64,000 bases of DNA, taken from assembly GCF_954871325.1 (NCBI RefSeq), contig NC_088778.1:32004730-32068729 (forward strand), written 5' to 3'. The notes under the pieces are model-generated. The model made no database searches. It was given only the letters and a program-made list of their open reading frames with translations, and was not told where the DNA came from. Below are positions 44,289 to 55,460 of the stretch, in pieces. The position numbers were made by a program, and so were the translations under genes. Each line of letters starts with the position of its first letter. The first letter of the stretch is position 1. Source of the DNA: Gordionus sp. m RMFG-2023 (lineage: Eukaryota > Nematomorpha > Gordioida > Chordodea > Parachordodidae).

Positions 44289-44546
44289 TTATAAAATATC
44301 GCTTGGTAGAGGACGTATTGTTTCCAGTCCAAGCGTCGCAATCATCGTCATATGATGTTTGCAATGTAATTTAAACACTTTCGCTTTTAAATTCAAGCAT
44401 TTTAAATGAAACCATTCATTGCAACATTCGCATCCAATGGATGTCGTAGAGGACTTGATGTTATAAATAAATATATTTATGTAAGTTGTCAAATACAAAA
44501 AATCTATTGTCGTTAGTTTATTTATATATAAATAGAAACTTAGCAT
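44289..44546 (-). pseudogene. PHD-finger-like coding fragment
   Basis: The frame contains IGCECCNEWFHLKCLNLK then FKLHCKHH: two paired cysteines, W-F-H-x-x-C and a later C-x-x-H, as in a partial PHD finger. It starts after a possible acceptor near 44455 (minus strand). The upstream half of the finger is missing or in another exon. It may belong with the fragment at 43600-44100, or be transposon-derived like the finger in the pogo element. Confidence 0.35.
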
Positions 44547-44597
44547 AATACACTGATTATGGAATTCTATCCGGATATATATTATATAAAATCGGTG

Positions 44598-44660
44598 TAA
44601 CTAAACTGAGAATTAACAGTTAAACTGAGAATTGACAGGTAAACTGAGAATTGACAGGTA
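44598..44660 (+). repeat. Three-copy 19-bp tandem repeat
   Basis: The unit TAAACTGAGAATTGACAGG is repeated three times. The same word in inverted form (GGATTCTCAGTTTAGTC) occurs twice at 47149 and 47289, on the far side of the LTR fossil. Confidence 0.8.
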
Positions 44661-44823
44661 AAATATATTTTTATTTTATTGCTTATCAATTATTTTTAAA
44701 TATATAAATAAAATGTTTTTAAAGTAAAAATCAAATCTATCCAAAAATAAAATTATTTAAATATATAAATTAAAATATAGAAGATATTGTAGTCCATAAA
44801 TTTATAATATGTAAAGAACAGGT

Positions 44824-46920
44824 TGTTATGTTTCTACCTCTCCCCCCCCTCTGGTCCCTTATAACTTATTTCTTTTCTTTAAGTTTTTCTCCACTTGTTT
44901 CTTTTGTTTTCCCATCGTCCTTTTTTTTATTGATATTTTTATATTGTATTTGAAACTGGTTCTGACCAGTTTCAAGAATAATTGTATCGAGATATAAAAA
45001 CATGTTATTTTTTCTTCTTCTTTGTTTTATAAATTATAAAAGGTTGCAAAAATACCTTTATGATTCATTCTTTTAATTATTTAAATTTTTATTCTATGGT
45101 AAATTGTGATATTTTGACAATAAATTAAATTACTAAAATTACCCGATGATGACTAAGTTAAAACTCAACGTCAACCTACCAGAAAATCCCGGTCCCTCGA
45201 ATTCTGCCGATCTCTCCCCCCCCCCCATTCTCCGGTAGAACAGCCCGCGGTCGTGGCAGCGAACTTATCACTGGCGCCCAACGTGCATTTAATAATCTAC
45301 GACCCGGAAGAACCAACAGATCATTACCTTGAACGTTTATGCTTATCCACCGACATCAACCTGAGGCAAATTTACTATCCTTATTCTTATCATCGTGCGG
45401 CAGCCTATATACAAAATTAAAGTTAGCCTTTGCACCAAGGCCTATGTTGGAACTTTCAATAGAGGACGTAAAAACGATTTTGGGAAACAATAATAACAAC
45501 AAAGGTCAATCAATCAACAAGCTTCGTCAACGCATCCAGCAAGATGGCGAAACGATTATATGCGGAAGCTTTGATAGCTTTGGCCTCACAGTGCGATCTA
45601 GGCCCCAGCTGGGACCTTTTTCTGTCCTCCCAATTCGGAGCGGGGATACAATCCTCAGGAATAAGAGGTCACGTAATCACGTCCGATAATATAACGTTTA
45701 AAGGGAAGTTAAAAATTGCGCAAACCTGAGAAATGGCCGAAGCACTTAACCAAAATAATGCGACGAACTACGCCTGCAGTAACCAAATAAACATACCCAC
45801 AAAATATACGCATGTACAAAACACCCCGCAAACAAATGAGAATTACTATAAACCCCCACGTCGGAATTTCCTACGGAATGATAACCAAACCTGTTACAAT
45901 TGCAGGAACGTGGAGCATTATAGATACAATTGCCCAATAAAACAAACTTCCAACAATTATAACTCCTCTCAGTATACTCCTCGAAATATACCTACGACCC
46001 AACCCAATTTCCCGGCAATAGCCTACCCACCGGCTAACAGAGTACTACCCGAGACTAAAAAGGTAGAAAACAAAGAGTACAAACACATAAACATGATGAC
46101 AAATGAAGCGGATATCGCAAAAACCATTCGTTCCGGATAACGGTAAAAATAAATGGTATACCATTAGAAATGGTTATAGATGCAGGCTCAGAGGTAACAA
46201 TCATTAGTAATCAAACGTATAATGTACTTTTCAACCTTATCCCAATGGAACACCAAGGTAGTTTTAAAATCATTTTCAGGACATGACATTCAACCCATAG
46301 GGCACTTCCCGGCAATAATAAGCTACCAGGACAGCACACATTCAACAAATATCCTAGTAACTAATAACTCCCCCACCTCCATTGGGTAGGGATGTTCTAA
46401 ACAAGATACCCTACAAGACATCACCTCCAAGGATAAAGAAATTAGCTTAAAAAAAGTTTCCCACGAATTTTTTAGGATACCTTAGGTCTACCTCTCCCCC
46501 CTCTGGTCCCGTATAACTTATTTCTTTTCTTTAAGTTTTTGTCCACTTGTTTCTTTTGTTTTCCCATCGTCCTAAGAAAGAAAGAAAGATTTATTGATAT
46601 TTTTATATTGTATTTGAAACTGGTTCTGACCAGTTTCAAGAATAATTGTATTGCGATATAACATGTTATTTTTTTTTTCTTCTTTGTTTTATAAATTATA
46701 AAAGGATTACCTTTATGATTCATTCTTTTAATTATTTAAGTTTTTATTCTTTGGTAAATTGTGATATTTTGACAATAAATTAAATTACTAAAATTACCCG
46801 ATGATAACTAAGTTAGAACTCAACGTCAACCTACCAGAAAATCCCGGTTCCTCGAATTCTGCCGATATCTCCCCCCATCCCCCGGTAGAACAGCCCGCGG
46901 TCCTGGCAGCGAACTTATCA
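44824..46920 (+). mobile_element. Ty3-like LTR-retrotransposon fossil
   Basis: The 5' LTR is 44824-45270, starting TGTTATG and ending TTATCA. A closely similar 3' LTR occupies about 46485-46920. The 5-bp duplication CAGGT lies at both outer edges (44819-44823 and 46921-46925). Directly after the 5' LTR is a primer-binding site, TGGCGCCCAACGTG (45272-45285), matching a tRNA-Lys 3' end. The inside is only about 1.2 kb: a gag-like region with a CCHC knuckle (CYNCRNVEHYRYNC, about 45891-45935) and the start of an aspartic protease (VIDAGSEVTII, about 46170). No reverse transcriptase or integrase remains. It is a broken, internally shortened copy; the similar LTRs suggest a fairly recent insertion. 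Confidence 0.8.
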
Positions 46921-47061
46921 CAGGTCTATTATATAGAAAATATAACACCCATAATATTGTTTATATATCATATATAAAATTCCGCTAGATGGCGTAAATT
47001 ATTAAAATTTTAGTTTTTAATTAAAAATAATATGAATTATAGGAGCATAATTTTTCGCTCT

Positions 47062-47340
47062 GGATTAATTGATTTGGTACCAACTTATATAAACATAAAA
47101 TGAAAAAATTTTTAAGATCCCATCATTATTGGAGTTATAATGTGGATTCTCAGTTTAGTCAGTTTTTTAAGAGTTTTGGGATTTAAAAAATTTTATTTTT
47201 TTTGACTCATTTGGTGTAAACTAACATATATAAACATAAAATGAAAAAAATTATAAGTTTCCATTATTATTTTTAAAGTTATGATGTGGATTCTCAGTTT
47301 AGTCAATTTTTTAATTTTTTTTAGATTTTTGGGATTTTAA
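47062..47340 (+). repeat. Two-copy tandem repeat, about 128 bp
   Basis: Two units share TATATAAACATAAAATGAAA, CATTATT, TTATGATGTGGATTCTCAGT and TTAGTCAATTTTTT. The TTCTCAGTTTAGT word is inverted relative to 44598-44660, so the LTR fossil may have landed inside an older element with these ends. Confidence 0.65.
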
Positions 47341-48344
47341 AAATATTTTATTTTTTTGATTATTAATTACAAAACTTTATTATTTTTTCCCCAGTAGGTA
47401 TTAAATTCAATACTTTTATAGGATGCAAGAATAGACATTAATTCATCAGTAGTTAAATATTTACGAATAAAACCTTCCCTTGCCATAGAACCTTCTTGGA
47501 TAGTGGTAGCTTATGTCTAAAGCTATTTTAGAATATATAAATATTCGTCAGAATTTTTAGATTGGGCTTCGATTGGTTTTTTAACTCTTCATGTACAAAA
47601 TTAGTAGGTGAAAATACACTAAACGGAGAAGATATTCTAGAGGTGTTCCAGAAAGAGAAATTACTCTAGATGGTGAAGATTTTCTAGAAAAAGAAATAAA
47701 TCTAGATGGGGACACCTTGAACCTTTATCTCTTGAGGCTTATCCACTTCCAATCCCCTGACTCAAGACTTATAAAATTAAAATAAGTGCCTTTCTTAGGT
47801 TGGGCTACGTCAAACCTTTCTTTATTTTTATAACGAAACCGAAAACAAGATAAAGTTATTTATTAAACATATAATTTTTTAACTTTTCAAACTAACCCTA
47901 ACAAAATATTAAAAATAAAGATTCCTAGATTAAATTGACATCTTGTCATCCATCGATAATGATAGTCTATAACAGTTTAGTTCGGTCATGAATCGGCAAT
48001 AGGTCACATCACAATAAATATATTTTGATGTTTTGAACATAATTATAGCCATATAAACATTATACAAGAATTTTTAATAGATAAGGTTTCTCAAACTTCA
48101 CCTTATAAGTATGTGGTTCTTTTTCGATTCTAAGCTAACAACTGTTCTATCATTTTTAAAAATGTTTTCCACACATATCTACATCCGAATATTTAAAAAA
48201 CTCTAATAAATAATGATTTGGGGTTTCTATTACTATTATTTAGGCATTTAATACTCACAGGTTTAGTAGAAATAATAGTTTTCAATGAATATCATTTATT
48301 TAAATCAATACTCTATATATAAATATTTAGGCATCTCTTTCATG
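47341..48344. other. Intergenic DNA without a recognised gene
   Basis: AT-rich. Short diverged repeats of ATTACTCTAGATGG and AGAAAAAGAAATAAATCTAGATGG-type words occur at 47630-47720. No supportable gene. Confidence 0.35.
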
Positions 48345-49230
48345 ACTTGAAATCGGTAAACATTTCCTATTTTATAAACTCTTTTCCTTAAGCAATGTTG
48401 CTAAACCTCCAAATTCGAAGATTAAAATAAACGATTCAATTATAAGGATTTATGTTATATAAGGGAATGGCTCCTTTGAAAACTTCTTCTTTCAGAGATT
48501 AATTACACATCATAACCTCTAAAGCCATCTCAATTTATTTGGACACAATTTTGATACCTTTAATTTCCCTATTTGATAGTTTCAGTGTTTTATTTAATTT
48601 TCTTTTACATTTATAAATTATATGCTATGAAAAAATATCTGTGTATGAACCATAGTCCGTAGGTTTGACATGGGAATCATTACATAGAAATATATATTCT
48701 TAGATGACACAATATTAATTTTTAATATAATTAACAAAAAAAATACTATTTTTGATCTTAAAATGGGTAAATAGTATTACTATAAAAATGTTAACTAAAC
48801 TGTATAAAAAGTGGAGTGCTTAGGTTATCTCCGCCGCATAGAACCGAGCATGGTGCTCGGGTAGTTTAAAGTGAGGCTGGTGTTGGAGGTAACGGTGGAG
48901 GTCTTAAACTATTAATGTATTCTAATGGCGCATGCGCAACTGTAAAATAATATATAAAACATTATCCTTTTACATTAAAATTTATTTTGTATATTCTCAA
49001 TTTAATAAATATTTCTCATAAATATACAAACTTAAATAAAAGTATAAAACAACCACTTCATCGGGGTTTCGTATTAGGCTGTTAACTCAACCCAAAATAT
49101 TTTTTGGATTTGGTGGAATGAATTTTTTTCCAGACGAATTAGACGCCAACCGTAAATTTCCTTATAAATCTTTACCTCCTTGAGGAATCTTTATTAATCA
49201 CTGCTTATACAATTTTGAGCATGGCGGAAT
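48345..49230 (-). pseudogene. Atypical-PKC-like kinase fragment P1 (minus strand)
   Basis: On the minus strand, 49160-49058 matches kinase exon C (LIRLEKNSFHQIQKIFWVEL, then YETPMK), and 48939-48793 matches exon D ([15 protein letters not shown] sequence, with stops). The intron between them is kept, with GT and a TTTTACAG acceptor. Sequence before exon C (KEVKIYKEIYGWR) seems to run straight on from the upstream kinase segment with no intron. The block continues to 48345 as intron-like sequence shared with 50725-51100. The lysine/glutamate position that is a TAG stop in P5 is GAG here. A fragment, not functional. Confidence 0.6.
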
Positions 49231-49687
49231 TCCCTATCAAATTTTTATCTTTAGATCAGACGACAACCTGAATATAAATATAATACTACACAATAAGAAT
49301 AATATTTTACAATATATTCATTGTAAAGTTAGTCTAATGAATTTAGGAAGATCCGTTCCAAATAACGCGTTATGCATAGACATTACCGAAAGCAAGGTAG
49401 ACTATTAATATTTTCATATTATTTATATTTTTACTATGATAAATTTGTATATTATAATATAAACAATTATCTTAATACTATTTTAAATTCAGATTCGCTC
49501 ATTTGTAAATTTTAAAAGTTAAAAATGAAATTCTTCTTACCTTAAAATGGATTATACTAAAATTTAATTTAAACGTTTCTTCGTGATTAAATGAAGGGGA
49601 TTTGATATACCCTAGTGTTTTCAAAAAATCAATGAGAATTAGAATGACTTTATCATGTAGAGGAATATGGTAAGTATTCTTTCATGA

Positions 49688-50621
49688 ATGATACTAAAAA
49701 ATAGACTCAGAATTATCGAAGGTTTTGGTGTCCATAGCAAAGAGGAAGGTATTTGTCATAATGGCCTAGTTGTTCAAGATTTGTCGGGTGAGGAAAGAAG
49801 CGAATATTTTCAAAAAATGTTTTGGAAATATGGGTATAGGAGCAATGATGGTGAAGATAGAGAAACTTGTCAGTATGTGTGATAATCCCTGTAAAGTCAA
49901 ACTTCATTATCCCATCTTCAAAAAGTGCTTTGAAAATCAAGAAGAATGAAAGTGGCTTTTGATCCTGTGGACGAATATGAATATGATTGCCCTTTTATAG
50001 ACGAAAATGATAAAAAAATTGACCATCTATATGTAGATTATGAAATGGTCAAACCTATAGGAAAGGGTGGAAGAGCAGCTAAGATTTTTTTTGCGTCTTC
50101 CAACACTAATGGACAGATACGCCACCAAGGTGATTAGAAAACAAATCATCGAGGACGTAAAGGTTTACGTATAGCCATTTAATATTTTTATGTTATTTAA
50201 AAATATTTTTAAAATTTACCATGGCCTTTATTCGTTATATTTTTTATAAATAGGATATAGACTGTTATCGCCAAGTTCATCGGAAAAAAATTACCTTCTA
50301 TAAAATATAAAAACTCCCATTCCTGGTTAAGTTGTTTGGGTTTTACGATACCCCGATGAAGTATGTATTTTATGCTTTTATATAGGTTTATATATTTATG
50401 AGAAAGTTTTATCAAATGAGAATATAAAATTTTTTTTTATTAGTAATAATTGATAATTATCTAAATATTATTTCACAGTTACGCATTCGTAATGGAGTAC
50501 GTTGACGGTAGAGACCTCCACCGTCACCTCCAAAAGCAACCCCATTTTAAATTACCCGAGCACCGCGCTCGGTTCTACGCGGGCGAGATAACCTTAGCCA
50601 TCCACCACCTTCATAGCAGAG
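49688..50621 (+). pseudogene. Atypical-PKC-like kinase copy P2, truncated
   Basis: Three regions match P5. The exon B equivalent (49700-50162) has a frame shift in the linker and a two-base loss after the Gly-rich loop (IGKGGRAAKI), then resumes with YATKVIRKQIIEDVK, keeping the VAVK lysine. Exon C is 50254-50360, with an in-frame TAA where P5 has CAA. Exon D, 50479-50621, is intact: [34 protein letters not shown]. The copy stops a little into the next intron, so the catalytic loop, DYG motif and C-lobe are absent. It diverges from P1 (head to head) and converges on P3. A pseudogene. Confidence 0.75.
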
Positions 50622-51403
50622 GTAACATTTTTATAGCAAAATTATTTACCCATTTTAAGATCAAAAATGTTAATTTTTTGTTAATTTAATAAAATTTATA
50701 ATTGCGGGATTGATCTATTAGTGAAGTGAAATCCGTAAACATTTTCTATTTTATAGACTCTTTTTCTAAAGCCATGATGTTAAACACCCAAATCAGAAGA
50801 TTAAAATAAATTATTCAATTATAAGGGTGTACGTTATATGAAGGAATAGCTCTCTTGGACACTCCCAAAGATAAATTACATCATGACCTCTAATTGCCAT
50901 CTCCATTTATTTGGACACAATTGTTTCAATTTTTAAATTTAAGCGTTTCAATGTTTTGCTTTTTTTTTCACAATTATCAATTATTTGTGCTATGAAAAAA
51001 TAGCTTTGATATGGTCATATAGAAATATATTTTCCTGGATAGCACAATATTTATTTTTGATCTTTAAATGGGTAAATAATTTTACTATAAAAATGTTACC
51101 TTTATTGTGTCCGCCTCATAGAACCGAGCATAGTGCTTGGTTGATCTAAAATGTGGCTGCTTTTGGAGATGACGATTGAGGTATACCGTCAACGTACTCC
51201 ATTACGAATGCGTAACTGTGAAATAATATATAAATAATTATCTTTTATTAAAAAAATTTATATTCTCAATTAAAAAAATCTTTCTCATAAATATATAATC
51301 TTATATAAAAGTACTTCATTGAGATCTCGTCAAGGGCAGCTAACTCGACCAGGAATAGGAGTTCTTTGATTTGATCAAAATTATATTTTTCCAGATGAAT
51401 TAG

Positions 51404-51807
51404 AGGTTAATGATGCTTACTACCAAGTGAATGTATGGAAATATTCTAAATACCAACTTAATTTGCTAAATATCGACCAAAATTTATTAAAATATAATAA
51501 GATTCTTATTATTTAATATATTAATACGGAATCATGTGGTCGAGTCCGGCCTCCTTGATATTATCCCCCCAAGGATGGAACCACCAAGTTAGAATAAGAA
51601 AAAAAACATGATCATTCCCGGGATTCGAACCCGGGAGCATGGGATAAGTAAACCAAGCTCTTGCCTACTAGGCCATAGAGGCTTTCCAAAAATCACAATT
51701 TTTCAAATATATATTATAAATATATTTGGTAGTGCCTATCCAAATGAAAAATGAAAAAAATTCAAATTTGATAGATGGTACCTTAAGGTACCAAGCATCA
51801 TTAACCT
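51404..51807 (-). mobile_element. TIR-flanked element carrying a tRNA-like SINE core
   Basis: 404 bp. The left end AGGTTAATGATGCTTACTACC matches the reverse complement of the right end at 19 of 21 positions. It is flanked by GAATTAG on both sides (51397-51403, 51808-51814), a 7-bp target duplication. The paralogous P1 block has the uninterrupted GAATTAGACGCC at 49135-49146. Inside, on the minus strand, is a tRNA-like sequence with Pol III boxes (51612-51683), then a unique tail with CCACATGATTCCG that recurs near 59620-59660. Inverted ends with 7-bp duplications are not SINE features, so it is either a MITE that captured a SINE or a composite. Confidence 0.75.
51612..51683 (-). ncRNA. tRNA-derived Pol III unit (SINE head)
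   Basis: Minus strand. The A box TGGCCTAGTAGG (51675-51664) and B box GGTTCGAATCC (51631-51621) are perfect matches to consensus, 32 bases apart as in tRNA. The T arm pairs well (CCCGG/CCGGG around TTCGAAT), but the acceptor and anticodon arms do not form a good tRNA and the flanking tail is repeat-like. Hence a SINE head rather than a tRNA gene. Confidence 0.65.
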
Positions 51808-52873
51808 GAATTAGACGCCAACTGTATGTATGCAATTTAATAAATCATGAACAATTTAAATTTTGTTAGTAACATGAATAAAAAGTAGATGAAGGAACAG
51901 AATAATTAACAGCTAAAGTTATATTATGCTGATAAAATTTTAAAAGAAAACCGCTGGTATAGTTAAAATTGTGTAAATTTATAATGAATTAAATGCAAAT
52001 CTTTACCTCCAAGTGGAATACTTTCCAATCACCTTAACCGCTTAAAATTGCTCATTTACATAAGATCGTAGAAATACTTTAGTATCGCTACCAATTCCTA
52101 ATAAACTAAACAATTAAACGTCAGTACACAATTAGTCGGGGTTAATATCTACAAGTGTCATTACTAATCAGTTTTACACTATCACTATCTCTGTACCCGC
52201 CCTAACCTCTTTCTTCGTATTCCTTTTTTCGGAACAATCTTTAAGAGGGATCAATAATCTTATATCACCCATTCCTACAGCCAATCTTTATTCATTAAAC
52301 GTCAATAAAATGCCTTCTCACTTTCGTGTATATATGTCACAAGCGTATAAATTAAAAATAGATTTCTAAAGAACTCATTTTACTTACTGAATATAGTCAA
52401 ATAATTTTTGTTAAATCTCGAAATCCTAAGAGACTTTTCCCATCTGGTTAAGGAATTCAATGTGCTCATGTCTTCAATTATTAAGAAAAATATAAGTGTA
52501 TGAATGGCACCGAATTATAAAATGTTTTAGTGGCCGTAGTAAAAAGAAAGGTATTAGTCTAGATGACCCTGATATTGATACAACCTTTAGCGTGAGGCTC
52601 TTAAGCAATGGTAATTGATGATATTTATTATAATTCAGGAGACATTGTACATGTATTGAAATGGCTTCAATAAATTAGCCACTTTAAAAATGGTGGATCA
52701 ATCACTTATACGCGCGAGCATCACCATCGGAAATCACATCAGCATTTAAGCTATCTGATTTAAATTTTTCTTGACCATATTCTCTGCTCTGTGGTCACCA
52801 TTATATTTTGCTCATCCTCTATCTTATCTTTATTTAATCTTTTATAGCTCTTTAAATTTTTACAGATTACCCC

Positions 52874-53345
52874 GTTTAATAGAAAATATTTTTTTCTCAC
52901 AATCATTAGCCTCAAGGCCATCTAGCGTATGCTTCCCCATTTTACTTCGTCAAAATTGTTGCTCGAGCCTACAGAATCTGAGGTATTACGAGATGTTATC
53001 TATACAGATATAGTAACAGGTTTCACAGAATTTCTAGGAATCAACATTTAATAACGGAAAGTGATGCCCTATTATAGATGGTTTGTCGAAATTAGTGAAG
53101 ATATAATTGAAAAGGCTTTGAAGAGAATATTTTTCTTAGCTAAAGCTGATAGGTTGGAAAAGGTTATGAAAAGAATCAGTTGAAGATTTACGGCAAAATT
53201 AAATGGTTAAAGAAAAATACAGAAAGACTCGATTACCCAAATATCAATGACATATCAGAAGCAGAGAATGAGTATAAAGAGATTATAGCTTCATTTGAGA
53301 ATACTTATCCAAATGCCAAAAATGGCGCAAATAATGCTTGATATA
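52874..53345 (+). pseudogene. Unidentified coding-like fragments
   Basis: Several short stretches on the plus strand look translated. About 52930-53020 reads SSKLLLEPTESEVLRDVIYT then DIVT before a GT. About 53070-53180 reads SEDIIEKALKRIFFLAKADR and LEKVMKRIS. About 53185-53340 reads GKIKWLKKNTERLDYPNIND, ISEAENEYKEIIASFENTYP. They are helical and Glu/Lys-rich, in more than one frame, with no recognised domain. It could be a decayed host gene or mobile-element gene. Confidence 0.3.
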
Positions 53346-53529
53346 TTTATATGATGTAATAATGCAAACACGTATATTAACCAGCTTAAATATTTACCTA
53401 CATTATCCAAAAATCCAAGTGAAATGTATACATGCTTTTCAGTTAGATTGAGAGCCAATACTAGGCCGAATAATCTAGAAGCATTTTTTTAATATAATCA
53501 AATTTGAATTAATAGCGCAAAGCAAGGCT

Positions 53530-53640
53530 ATAAGTTTAGTGGGTAAATTTAGCGATTAGCGGACCTTTTAGTCTCTGAAATTCGCATCCGAAACGAAAGG
53601 TCTCGTGTTCAAATTAAGTTGTAAGCAAAAGTAGTAATTT
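53530..53640 (+). repeat. Possible diverged tRNA-like SINE fragment
   Basis: An A-box-like TTTAGCGATTAGCGG is followed after a tRNA-like distance by a B-box-like GTGTTCAAATT, then a GACCGACCTCAG tail. Both boxes are imperfect. Confidence 0.25.
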
Positions 53641-55339
53641 TTTAAAAAACAAATATTTTATTTAAGACCGACCTCAGAATTAGACATTGTTGGGTCAATA
53701 TATTATTAAATTTGGTCGTATTTAATTAATAAAAAAAATAAACTTTAGGTATAGGTTATATAGCCATTTAATAAGACATTAATTGATACGAAAGTAGAAT
53801 GAAAAATTAAATTTTGATGATGATACGAAATTGATAAATATAAGATATTGAAGATAATGTAATAAAGATTTACAATTATGGGTGGTATTGAGTTTAATTG
53901 GTCCTTTGATATCGATCTTTATCAATGGGTCAGAGATTGGCTAGAGAACATGCAGTCTTCTTCTATTCACTAATATACTAGATCCAACCCACATTAGGCC
54001 ATTTTAGCCTAAGAAATAGTTTTAGGTGGATAGATTTTAAAATATATTTAAAGGAAATGAATCTAACCATGGTTAAATCATGTAGACTGAACTAATGACC
54101 TAGAGTTGATGGTGATCGATATCCATAAGCAAGTTGCTCACGTCCTATATGCTAAATTGTAGAGCGACGCTATTTTAGTCATAAATTACGCATCTTTCGA
54201 GTGCCATCCCTGTGCTTCACAGTTACTTTAAATGAGACTTTAATCTTTAAGATGTTTTCTAATTTAATATATAGTATTTTTTTAAACTTTATTTTATTTA
54301 CGTTACCAGCAAGCACAAATATGTAATATGGATATTTAATGGTTTGACGTTGTTATTAAGACAAATATAAAATAATAAAAGTAGCAAAAGAACTAAAATA
54401 TTCTAAAATAAATTAATTTAATGTTCTATTTTTTCTTCCTCGATATCTAATACATTATTTCTTATTATCAATAGCCTACATTGACATTGAAGATATGAAT
54501 AGATAAAAATTTTGTATGTCCATAATACTTTTTATATTCTTATCTAAACTAAAATTTGCTTTCATTTTGGTAAAATAAGAATAAAAAATATAAAAAAATT
54601 GTCATGTAAACAAGGTGAATTAATAAAAATCTGACTTCCGTTAATATATAGTTTCTTATTTATTATATCTTGAATCAATTTTACCTACATCAAATAAGTA
54701 ACACATTAGATGCTAGATAGAAACTAGGATATCCTTCCGCCTAAATACAGTCATGCTTCTTGGAAACATCTCTGAAAACACATGTGAATAAATAGTAAGT
54801 AGGGTATCTTAGTGCTTTAAGCTGTTGGTAGACCTTAAATCAAAAATGCCTAAATCCATTAAGTGAGGGGCGAAGCTCTTAAATTTTTATTATTGACCCC
54901 ACGGATAAATTCTGGATACGTATCCAATAATTCTTATAAAAATAAGATCATCAATAAGGAGTGTTGCCACATAAGCCGGCGGGGGGGAGGGTATGTGTGA
55001 TTAAGCCATTTTTAAAAAAAATTTAAATTTATAAATAGCTTATATCTTATTTTTAATACAATTAAAATAATAGACATTTTTATCAAATTTAACGATTTCA
55101 ATATAAAGGTTTTATAATATTCTATTTAAATCTCGGATTGACAGAAATATCGTATACAAACAAAAGCATATGTTGTATAAAATAAAATTATTTCTAAAAA
55201 AGGATAAATTAAAATTAAAGTTTTTAAAAATACGTCTTAAAAGTGTAGTACTCTTTACAATTTTAAAAAATATGTAGGAATAATTTGGAAAAATAAATTT
55301 TAATAATAAAAGATAGATTATCTATATATTATTTTACGG
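53641..55339. other. Intergenic DNA within the kinase cluster
   Basis: AT-rich. A GC-richer patch (about 54100-54230) and a G run (GCGGGGGGGAGGG, near 54980) stand out but match nothing I recognise. No gene supported. Confidence 0.35.
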
Positions 55340-55460
55340 TTACACATTTATTATGGGGTACGTTGATGGTGGGGGCAACCTCACTCCAGATTACCCAAGC
55401 ATCATGCTCGATTCTATGCGGCGGAAATAACCTTAGCACTCCACCATTAACATAGATAGT
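55340..55460 (+). pseudogene. Atypical-PKC-like exon D fragment P4
   Basis: A single copy of kinase exon D with an internal deletion: the start (GGGGTACGTTGATGGTGG) and end (GCTCGATTCTATGCGG, AATAACCTTAGCACTCCACC) align to P5 56844-56986, but the middle (LYRHLQKQ region) is missing. The preceding intron end, ATTATTTTACGGTTAC, has lost the AG acceptor. Lies 600 bases upstream of P5. Confidence 0.65.

Larger units (their letters stand above)
50725..51870 (-). pseudogene. Atypical-PKC-like kinase fragment P3 (minus strand)
   Basis: Direct duplicate of the P1 block (shared TTTGGACACAATT, ATTAAAATAAATTATTCAAT and AACCGAGCAT words). Minus-strand exon D lies at about 51216-51097, with a changed frame. 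Exon C spans about 51373-51322 (ELLFLVEL, then ISMK) and is cut by the 404-bp element at 51404-51807; the sequence resumes at GAATTAGACGCC. Not functional. Confidence 0.6.

Noticed and set aside
45746-46723. Minus-strand frames as genes
   Set aside because: They are antisense shadows of the Ty3-like fossil and its terminal repeat.
51612-51683. A functional tRNA gene on the minus strand
   Set aside because: Pol III boxes and T arm are good, but no proper acceptor or anticodon stem forms and the unit lies inside a repeat family.
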